A stretch of 64,000 bases of DNA. Origin: Streptomyces nigrescens (GTDB lineage Bacteria > Actinomycetota > Actinomycetes > Streptomycetales > Streptomycetaceae). The translations under genes were made by a program, and so were the position numbers. A model generated the notes under the pieces. It did no database searches and was not told where the DNA came from. It saw only the letters and a program-made list of their open reading frames with translations. Position 1 is the stretch's first letter. The number at the start of each line of letters is the position of its first letter. The DNA lies in the NCBI GenBank assembly GCA_024349765.1, contig AP026073.1, positions 1,550,001 through 1,614,000 of the forward strand. Reading direction: 5' to 3'. Below are positions 57,988 through 64,000 of the stretch, piece after piece.

Positions 57988-58734
57988 GTGATAGGGCAAC
58001 AGCACCACGAGAGCGGCGCGCACTTCGCCTTCACCGACAGGTGGGGCGGGGTGAGCGCCGCTCCGTATGAGCAGCTCAACCTGGGGGGCGCGGTCGGCGA
58101 CGACCCGCAGGCCGTCCGCACCAACCGCGCCCGCGCGGCCGGCGCGCTCGGTCTCGACCCGGCCGCGGTGATCTGGATGAACCAGGTCCACGGCCGGGAC
58201 GTGGCGGTGGTCGACGGCCCCTGGCGCGACGCCGACGTCCCCTGCGTGGACGCGGTGGTGACGGCCCGCCGGGGTCTCGCGCTCGCCGTTCTGACCGCCG
58301 ACTGCACCCCGGTGCTGCTCGCCGACCCGGTCGCGGGCGTCACCGGAGCGGCACACGCCGGCCGGCCCGGCCTGGTCGCCGGCGTCGTACCGGCGGCCGT
58401 CGAGGCGATGACCGAACTGGGCGCGGAGCCGGCCCGGATCCTCGCGTACACCGGACCGGCGATCTGCGGGCGCTGCTACGAGGTGCCCGACCGGATGCGG
58501 TCCGACGTCGCGGCGGTGGTGCCCGAGGCGCACGCGACGACCAGCTGGGGCACCCCGGCGGTGGACGTCACCGCAGGCGTACGGGCCCAACTCGCCGCGG
58601 CGGGCGTGCCGGTGCGTGACGATCCCCACATCCCGCCGGTCTGCACACGGGAATCCGCGGATCACTTCTCCTATCGGCGGGACCGCACGACCGGGCGGCT
58701 CGCGAGTTACGTGTGGCTGGACGGCGAGCTGTGA
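57988..58734 (+). CDS. pgeF: Multicopper polyphenol oxidase/purine nucleosidase-like YfiH (PgeF)
   Basis: A 248-residue protein of the YfiH/LACC1 family, whose members act as purine nucleoside phosphorylases or in peptidoglycan proofreading. The blocks LNLGGAVGDDPQAVRTNRAR, NQVHGRDV, LTADCTPVLLAD, AHAGRPGLVAGV, GPAICGRCYEV and DVTAGVRAQL carry the His/Cys zinc site. Note Arg in AHAGRPG where the family often has W. It lies directly after ftsZ and overlaps yggS by four bases, a conserved arrangement. Confidence 0.9.
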   Translation: MIGQQHHESGAHFAFTDRWGGVSAAPYEQLNLGGAVGDDPQAVRTNRARAAGALGLDPAAVIWMNQVHGRDVAVVDGPWRDADVPCVDAVVTARRGLALAVLTADCTPVLLADPVAGVTGAAHAGRPGLVAGVVPAAVEAMTELGAEPARILAYTGPAICGRCYEVPDRMRSDVAAVVPEAHATTSWGTPAVDVTAGVRAQLAAAGVPVRDDPHIPPVCTRESADHFSYRRDRTTGRLASYVWLDGEL

Positions 58735-59453
58735 CGGACGACCGTAGAACGGAACTGGCGACCAACCTGGCGCGGGTGGAGGAACGTATCTCCGCCGCCT
58801 GCGCCAAGGCCGGCCGGCCGCGGGACGAGGTGACGCTCATCGTCGTCACCAAGACCTACCCCGCGAGCGACGTCCGGCTGCTGGCGGAACTGGGGGTGCG
58901 CCAGGTCGCCGAGAACCGCGACCAGGAGGCGGCACCCAAGGCCGCCGAATGCACTGATTTGCCGCTTACTTGGCACTTCGTCGGTCAGTTGCAGACCAAC
59001 AAGGTGCGGTCGGTGGCGAGTTATGCCGGAATTGTGCAGTCGGTCGACCGGGCGCGACTGGTCACCGCGCTCTCCAGGGAAGCCGTTCGCGCGGGCCGTG
59101 AGCTCGGATGCCTCGTCCAGGTGGCACTTGACGCCGAGTCGGGCCAGCAGGGCGACCGGGGCGGTGTGGCGCCGGACCGCGTTCCGGCGCTGGCGGAGGC
59201 GATCGCCGGGGCCGAAGGGCTGCGCCTGGACGGCGTGATGACGGTCGCGCCGCTGGCCGGGCCGTACGCGGGCCGCCAACTCGCCGCATTCGAACGGCTC
59301 ATGGAAATCTCAACCGACCTGCGCGCCACCCATCCTGCTGCCAACATGGTGTCAGCAGGCATGAGCGCGGACCTCGAGGACGCCGTGGCGGCCGGAGCGA
59401 CACATGTGCGCGTCGGTACCGCGGTACTCGGAGTCCGACCACGGCTCGGGTAA
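58731..59453 (+). CDS. YggS family PLP homeostasis protein
   Basis: A 240-residue fold-type III PLP-binding protein. The PLP lysine is Lys41 in LIVVTKTYPASDV. Other blocks are GENRDQEAAPK-like (AENRDQEAAPK), WHFVGQLQTNK, VQSVDRARL and GTAVLGVRP at the C-terminus. Family members keep pyridoxal 5'-phosphate and amino-acid pools in balance. GTG at 58731 overlaps the pgeF stop. It is next to sepF, as in many Gram-positive dcw clusters. Confidence 0.92.
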   Translation: MTDDRRTELATNLARVEERISAACAKAGRPRDEVTLIVVTKTYPASDVRLLAELGVRQVAENRDQEAAPKAAECTDLPLTWHFVGQLQTNKVRSVASYAGIVQSVDRARLVTALSREAVRAGRELGCLVQVALDAESGQQGDRGGVAPDRVPALAEAIAGAEGLRLDGVMTVAPLAGPYAGRQLAAFERLMEISTDLRATHPAANMVSAGMSADLEDAVAAGATHVRVGTAVLGVRPRLG

Positions 59454-59575
59454 CGTCGCCAAGCAAGTCGGACCACAGCACAATATATGGTCATTTCCGC
59501 AGAAAGCGGGGAGGCCGCGTGGATCCAAGGCCCTGGTGACGGAGCCGATCCACCACAGAGCGGAGGACGCAGAGA

Positions 59576-60196
59576 ATGGCCGGCGCGATGCGCAAGATGG
59601 CGGTCTACCTCGGCCTCGTGGAGGACGATGGGTACGACGGCCGGGGGTTCGACCCCGACGACGAGTTCGAGCCCGAGCTCGACCCGGAACCCGACCGGGG
59701 ACGGCGGCAACAGCACCAAGTGCAGGCCGAAACACGCCCGGAACGGGACGAACCCGTCCGTGCCGTGACGCCCCCGGCGCAACGCGAACCCGCCCCGCTC
59801 GCCCCGGAAAACGGACGACCCGCGCGAATCGCCCCCGTGTCATCCATCACACCCGACCGTCCGAATCTGGAGAAGAACGCACCGGTGATCATGCCCAAGG
59901 TTGTGTCCGAGCGGGAGCCCTACCGCATCACCACGCTGCACCCCCGGACCTACAACGAAGCCCGTACCATCGGGGAACACTTCCGTGAGGGCACTCCGGT
60001 GATCATGAATCTCACAGAGATGGATGACACCGATGCGAAGCGACTTGTCGACTTTGCGGCCGGTTTGGTGTTTGGTCTTCACGGCAGCATCGAGCGGGTG
60101 ACGCAGAAGGTGTTCCTGTTGTCGCCTGCTAACGTCGATGTCACGGCGGAGGACAAGGCCCGTATCGCAGAGGGCGGGTTCTTCAACCAGAGCTGA
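59576..60196 (+). CDS. sepF: Cell division protein SepF
   Basis: A 206-residue FtsZ membrane anchor. The N-terminal [19 protein letters not shown] is the amphipathic membrane-targeting helix. A disordered acidic/Pro-rich linker (about 20-105) precedes the SepF core (about 110-206: [60 protein letters not shown]), which polymerises and binds the FtsZ tail. ATG at 59576 follows GGAGGACGC. The gene lies 122 bases after yggS. Confidence 0.95.
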   Translation: MAGAMRKMAVYLGLVEDDGYDGRGFDPDDEFEPELDPEPDRGRRQQHQVQAETRPERDEPVRAVTPPAQREPAPLAPENGRPARIAPVSSITPDRPNLEKNAPVIMPKVVSEREPYRITTLHPRTYNEARTIGEHFREGTPVIMNLTEMDDTDAKRLVDFAAGLVFGLHGSIERVTQKVFLLSPANVDVTAEDKARIAEGGFFNQS

Positions 60197-60262
60197 GACG
60201 CAACACCGGGCACACCGAGGCCGTAGGGCCGACACAGAGGCAAGGGGAGAGGGACGCGCGAG

Positions 60263-60556
60263 ATGAGTGTCGCTGGTCAGGTGATCTATATCGCGCTGTA
60301 CTGCTTCCTGATCGTGTTGATCTTCCGGCTGGTGATGGACTATGTCTTCCAGTTCGCCCGTTCATGGCAACCCGGCAAGGCGATGGTGGTCATTCTGGAG
60401 GCCGCCTACACTGTCACTGATCCGCCACTCAAGCTTCTGCGGCGGGTAATCCCGCCGCTGCGTCTCGGGGGCGTGGCGCTCGACCTGTCCTTCTTCGTAT
60501 TGATGATCATCGTCTACATCCTGATCACCGTCGTGAGGTCGGTGTTGTTGGTGTGA
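60263..60556 (+). CDS. sepG: YggT family membrane protein SepG
   Basis: A 97-residue membrane protein of the YggT/YlmG family. It has a hydrophobic helix at about 5-28, a central region (WQPGKAMVVILEAAYTVTDPPLKLLRRVIPP) and a second hydrophobic hairpin (about 70-97). In S. coelicolor the equivalent gene has been named sepG and helps place SsgB and FtsZ at sporulation septa. The ATG at 60263 follows GGGGAGAGGGA. It sits between sepF and divIVA. Confidence 0.9.
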   Translation: MSVAGQVIYIALYCFLIVLIFRLVMDYVFQFARSWQPGKAMVVILEAAYTVTDPPLKLLRRVIPPLRLGGVALDLSFFVLMIIVYILITVVRSVLLV

Positions 60557-60605
60557 ACGATACGGTCTTGCCGATTGCCGACGACTACGTTGAGGTGAAG
60601 TAGAG

Positions 60606-61706
60606 ATGCCGTTGACCCCCGAGGACGTGCGGAACAAGCAGTTCACGACCGTCCGCCTCCGAGAAGGCTATGACGAGGACGAGGTCGATGCCTTCCTCGA
60701 TGAGGTCGAAGCCGAACTGACCCGGCTCCTGCGGGAGAACGAGGACCTTCGCGCGAAGCTGGCCGCCGCCACTCGCGCCGCCGCGCAGAACCAGCAGCAG
60801 GGTCTGCGCAAGGGACCGGACCAGCAGCAGGAGCAGCAGCAGCGTCCGGGGGCTCCCGTGCCCGCCGCCATATCCGGTCCGCAGCCGGTCCCGCCGCAGC
60901 AGCAGGGGATGGGTGGCCCGCCCCAACTGCCCGGTGGTGCACCGCAGCTGCCTCCTGGTCCCGGTGGCCACGGCCCGCAGGGCCCGCACGGTCCCGGTCC
61001 GATGGGCCCCGGCGGTCCGATGGGTGGCCCGATGGGCGGCCCCGGCGGCCCGCAGCAGCTGCCCGGCGGGCAGCAGGGTGGTCCCGGCGGTGACAGCGCC
61101 GCGCGCGTGCTGTCGCTGGCGCAGCAGACCGCCGACCAGGCGATCGCGGAGGCCCGTTCCGAGGCCAACAAGATCGTCGGCGAGGCGCGCAGCCGCGCCG
61201 AGGGCCTGGAGCGGGACGCCCGCGCCAAGGCCGACGCGCTGGAGCGGGACGCGCAGGAGAAGCACCGCGTGGCGATGGGCTCGCTGGAGTCGGCCCGCGC
61301 GACGCTGGAGCGCAAGGTCGAGGACCTGCGCGGCTTCGAGCGCGAGTACCGCACCCGGCTGAAGTCCTACCTGGAGAGCCAGCTGCGTCAGCTGGAGAAC
61401 CAGGCGGACGACTCGCTCGCCCCGCCGCGGACCCCGGCGGCCGCCTCGCTGCCGCCGTCCCCGTCGATGGCGTCGGCCGGTGCCGGCACGATGGGCGGCA
61501 ACCACACCATGGGTGGCGGCCAGACCATGGGCGGCAACCACTCGATGGGCAACGGCTCCAGCAGCGGTCCGTCCTACGGCGGTCAGCAGCAGATGTCGCC
61601 GGCGATGACCCAGCCGATGGCTCCGGTGCGGCCGCAGGGCCCGTCGCCGATGCAGCAGACCCCGTCGCCGATGAGGGGCTTCCTCATCGACGAGGACGAC
61701 AACTGA
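60606..61706 (+). CDS. divIVA: Polar growth protein DivIVA
   Basis: A 366-residue polarity scaffold that marks hyphal tips and recruits the growth machinery; it is essential in Streptomyces. The N-terminal DivIVA domain LTPEDVRNKQFTTVRLREGYDEDEVDAFLDEVEAELTRLL (about 1-60) is followed by a Gln/Pro/Gly-rich linker with GGPMGG repeats (about 60-165). A long coiled coil (about 165-270) and a Met/Gly/Pro-rich tail ending in GFLIDEDDN complete it. ATG at 60606 follows GAGGTGAAG. A strong intrinsic terminator ends the cluster. Confidence 0.96.
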   Translation: MPLTPEDVRNKQFTTVRLREGYDEDEVDAFLDEVEAELTRLLRENEDLRAKLAAATRAAAQNQQQGLRKGPDQQQEQQQRPGAPVPAAISGPQPVPPQQQGMGGPPQLPGGAPQLPPGPGGHGPQGPHGPGPMGPGGPMGGPMGGPGGPQQLPGGQQGGPGGDSAARVLSLAQQTADQAIAEARSEANKIVGEARSRAEGLERDARAKADALERDAQEKHRVAMGSLESARATLERKVEDLRGFEREYRTRLKSYLESQLRQLENQADDSLAPPRTPAAASLPPSPSMASAGAGTMGGNHTMGGGQTMGGNHSMGNGSSSGPSYGGQQQMSPAMTQPMAPVRPQGPSPMQQTPSPMRGFLIDEDDN

Positions 61707-61736
61707 CGCCCGCCTGAGGCGTACCGTCGGCAATCA

Positions 61737-61778
61737 GGGCCGGGCCCCGAGGGACTTCCCTCGGGGCCCGGCCCTTTT
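61737..61778 (+). terminator. Intrinsic terminator after divIVA
   Basis: An 18-base-pair perfect stem (61737-61754 with 61757-61774) followed by TTTT. The strongest classical terminator in the window and the end of the dcw region. Confidence 0.92.
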
Positions 61779-61882
61779 GCGCGTCGTGCCGGACCTGCCG
61801 GGGTGCGCCCCGGGCCGGCCGGTGGCGGCCGCGCCTCTCTCGACAAAACGGGCCAAACTGCCTTTCCCTGTACGGAAATGAC

Positions 61883-61916
61883 GAATGCCCCGGTGTGGTG
61901 CACACCGGGGGCATTC
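61883..61916 (-). terminator. Terminator after ileS
   Basis: An imperfect 15-base-pair stem GAATGCCCCGGTGTG/CACACC...GGCATTC with one bulged G, 24 bases downstream of the ileS stop on the minus strand. Confidence 0.7.
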
Positions 61917-61939
61917 GGGATGGGGTCGGGCCCCGGGGA

Positions 61940-64000
61940 TTACGCCTTACGGAGGTGGAACGTCAGTGCCAGTGCCTCGTCGGCGAAGGCCGGGCCGTAG
62001 CCACCGTCCGGCTCGCCGGGGGCGAAGTCCGTGGCGAGGACCTCCTCGGCGATCAGACCGGCGTGCTCGGCGAGGGCCGTACGGACCTCCTCGTCGGACG
62101 ACGCCCAGCGCAGCGCGATCCGGTCGGCGACGTCCAGGCCGCTGTTCTTCCGCGCCTCCTGGATCAGCCGGATCGCGTCCCGGGCCAGACCGGCCCGGCG
62201 CAGCTCGGGGGTGATCTCCAGGTCCAGGGCGACCGTGGCGCCCGCGTCGGAGGCCACCGACCAGCCCTCGCGCGGGGTTTCGGTGATGATCACCTCGTCC
62301 GGGGCGAGGGAGAGGGTCTCGCCGTCGACCTCGACGCTCGCCGTGCCCTCCCGGAGCGCGAGCGAGAGCGCCGCGGCGTCCGCGCCGGCGATGGCCTTGG
62401 CGACCGCCTGGACGCCCTTGCCGAACCGCTTGCCCAGCGCACGGAAGTTGGCCTTCGCGGTGGTGTCGACGAGCGAGCCGCCCACCTCCGACAGTGAGGC
62501 CAGCGAGCTGACGTTCAGCTCCTCGGCGATCTGGGCGCGCAGGTCCTCGGGCAGCCCGGCGAAGCCGTGGGCCGCGACCAGCGCGCGGGACAGCGGCTGG
62601 CGGGTCTTCACACCGGACTCGGCGCGGGTCGCCCGGCCCAGCTCGACCAGTCGGCGGACCAGCGCCATCTGGGCGGAGAGCGCCGGGTCGATCAGCGACT
62701 GCTCGGCGACCGGCCAGGTGGAGAGGTGGACGGAGTCCGGCGCGTCCGGGGTCACCGGGGCGACCAGGTCCTGCCAGACCCGCTCGGTGATGAACGGGGT
62801 GAGCGGCGCCATCAGGCGGGTGACCGTCTCGATGACCTCGTGGAGGGTGCGCAGCGCGGCCGCGTCGCCCTGCCAGAAGCGGCGGCGCGAGCGGCGGACG
62901 TACCAGTTGGACAGGTCGTCGACGAAGGTGGACAGCAGCTTGCCGGCGCGCTGGGTGTCGAAGGTCTCCAGCGACTCGGTGACCTGCTCGACGAGGGTGT
63001 TCAGCTCACCGAGCAGCCAGCGGTCCAGCAGCGGCCGCTCGGCCGGGGCCGGGTCGGACGCGGACGGCGCCCACTGGGACGTCCGGGCGTACAGCGCCTG
63101 GAAGGCGACGGTGTTCCAGTACGTCAGCAGGGTCTTGCGGACGACTTCCTGGATGGTGTTGTGGCCCACCCGGCGGGCGGCCCACGGCGAACCGCCGGCC
63201 GCCATGAACCAGCGGACCGCGTCCGCGCCGTGCTGGTCCATGAGCGGGATCGGCTGGAGGGTGTTGCCCAGGTGCTTGGACATCTTCCGGCCGTCCTCGG
63301 CGAGGATGTGGCCGAGGCAGACCACGTTCTCGTACGAGGACTTGTCGAAGACCAGGGTGCCGACGGCCATCAGCGTGTAGAACCAGCCGCGGGTCTGGTC
63401 GATGGCCTCCGAGATGAACTGCGCCGGGTAGCGCTTCTCGAACAGCTCCTTGTTGCGGTACGGGTAGCCCCACTGCGCGAACGGCATCGAGCCGGAGTCG
63501 TACCAGGCGTCGATGACCTCCGGGACGCGCACGGCGGTGTGGGCGCAGCCCTCCTGCGGGCAGCCGAAGGTGATCGCGTCGATGAACGGGCGGTGCGGGT
63601 CCAGGCCCGACTGGTCGGTGCCGGTCAGCTCGGTCAGCTCGGTGAGCGAGCCGACGCAGGTGAGGTGGTCGTCCTCGCAGCGCCAGATGGGCAGCGGGGT
63701 GCCCCAGTAGCGGTTGCGGGACAACGCCCAGTCGATGTTGTTGCTCAGCCAGTCGCCGAAGCGGCCGTGCTTGACCGACTCGGGGAACCAGTTGGTGTTC
63801 TCGTTCTCCCGGAGGAGGGCGTCCTTGATCGCGGTGGTGCGGATGTACCACGACGGCTGGGCGTAGTAGAGCAGCGCGGTGTGGCAGCGCCAGCAGTGCG
63901 GGTAGCTGTGCTCGTAGGCGATGTGCTTGAAGAGCAGGCCGCGGGCGTCCAGGTCGGCCACCAGCGTGCCGTCGGCCTTCTTGAAGAACTGGCCGCCGAC
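61940..64000 (-). CDS. ileS: Isoleucyl-tRNA synthetase, C-terminal part (truncated by window edge)
   Basis: The open frame continues to the window edge without a start, so this is about 686 residues of a protein expected to be just over 1,000. It charges tRNA-Ile. The visible part covers the end of the editing domain, the catalytic block RYWGTPLPIWRC, the KMSKH-type motif GRKMSKHLGN, the zinc-type and anticodon-binding helices, and the C-terminal extension typical of the eukaryotic-like class of IleRS found in actinobacteria. It converges with divIVA, and each gene has its own terminator. Confidence 0.95.
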   Translation of the reverse strand, partial: VGGQFFKKADGTLVADLDARGLLFKHIAYEHSYPHCWRCHTALLYYAQPSWYIRTTAIKDALLRENENTNWFPESVKHGRFGDWLSNNIDWALSRNRYWGTPLPIWRCEDDHLTCVGSLTELTELTGTDQSGLDPHRPFIDAITFGCPQEGCAHTAVRVPEVIDAWYDSGSMPFAQWGYPYRNKELFEKRYPAQFISEAIDQTRGWFYTLMAVGTLVFDKSSYENVVCLGHILAEDGRKMSKHLGNTLQPIPLMDQHGADAVRWFMAAGGSPWAARRVGHNTIQEVVRKTLLTYWNTVAFQALYARTSQWAPSASDPAPAERPLLDRWLLGELNTLVEQVTESLETFDTQRAGKLLSTFVDDLSNWYVRRSRRRFWQGDAAALRTLHEVIETVTRLMAPLTPFITERVWQDLVAPVTPDAPDSVHLSTWPVAEQSLIDPALSAQMALVRRLVELGRATRAESGVKTRQPLSRALVAAHGFAGLPEDLRAQIAEELNVSSLASLSEVGGSLVDTTAKANFRALGKRFGKGVQAVAKAIAGADAAALSLALREGTASVEVDGETLSLAPDEVIITETPREGWSVASDAGATVALDLEITPELRRAGLARDAIRLIQEARKNSGLDVADRIALRWASSDEEVRTALAEHAGLIAEEVLATDFAPGEPDGGYGPAFADEALALTFHLRKA

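Overview
This window is chromosomal DNA of a Streptomyces (or very close relative). The G+C content is very high, third codon positions are almost all G or C, GTG and TTG starts are common, and several genes have no Shine-Dalgarno and look leaderless. The gene order, as I remember it, follows the conserved block of the S. coelicolor core chromosome that ends in the division and cell-wall (dcw) cluster. I see no prophage, insertion sequence, CRISPR array, tRNA or rRNA, and no secondary-metabolite cluster. Nearly all of it is core genome, so the interest lies mainly in regulatory DNA, repeats and odd residues in ordinary-looking proteins.

Layout. 1-7,550: metallophosphoesterase, SRPBCC protein, an ArsA-like protein with a degenerate P-loop, a DUF5304-type protein, glucokinase (glkA), an endonuclease/exonuclease/phosphatase protein, a small membrane protein, an esterase and a lysophosphatidic-acid-type acyltransferase. 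7,615-9,572: a MacS/MacR-type two-component system. 9,785-15,478: a PfkA phosphofructokinase with residues typical of pyrophosphate-dependent enzymes, a D-2-hydroxyacid dehydrogenase, a fused anthranilate synthase behind a trp attenuator whose leader peptide has three Trp codons, and class II DAHP synthase (aroH). 15,683-18,155: bacterioferritin-associated ferredoxin behind a candidate iron box, convergent bacterioferritin, a sulfite-oxidase-like protein and endonuclease IV. 18,207-28,057: a PASTA Ser/Thr kinase, a repeat-rich spacer, the TPP-riboswitch-controlled thiO-thiS-thiG operon, an NAD(P)H/FAD reductase, an Rv2175c-type DNA-binding protein, thiE, metF and a membrane protein with a long Tyr/Gly/Gln-rich tail.

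28,082-43,105: a CrtI-like oxidoreductase, a DUF4126 membrane protein with a MacR-like box upstream, an ABC ATPase/YhgE-Pip/TetR operon with a palindromic operator, a HEPN protein, a methyltransferase, a DUF3040 protein, a MoxR/DUF58/transglutaminase operon and a beta-carbonic anhydrase. 43,532-61,706: the dcw cluster (rsmH, ftsL, ftsI, murE, murF, mraY, murD, ftsW, murG, ftsQ, ftsZ, yfiH/pgeF, yggS, sepF, sepG/yggT, divIVA). 61,940 to the edge: the C-terminal part of isoleucyl-tRNA synthetase.

How it fits together. MurE, MurF, MraY, MurD and MurG build lipid II; FtsW and FtsI polymerise it at septa organised by FtsZ, SepF and SepG; DivIVA directs polar growth. Glucokinase and PFK feed glycolysis, and AroH plus anthranilate synthase divert carbon to aromatic amino acids. 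The MacRS system and a near-perfect MacR-like palindrome occur in the same window about 21 kb apart, which suggests a local regulatory link. No completely novel system is apparent. The best leads are the PPi-type PFK residues, the trp leader peptide, the MacR-like box, a helically phased G-tract array, a nested inverted-repeat element near 20.2-20.7 kb, and two P-loop proteins that have lost the Walker A lysine.
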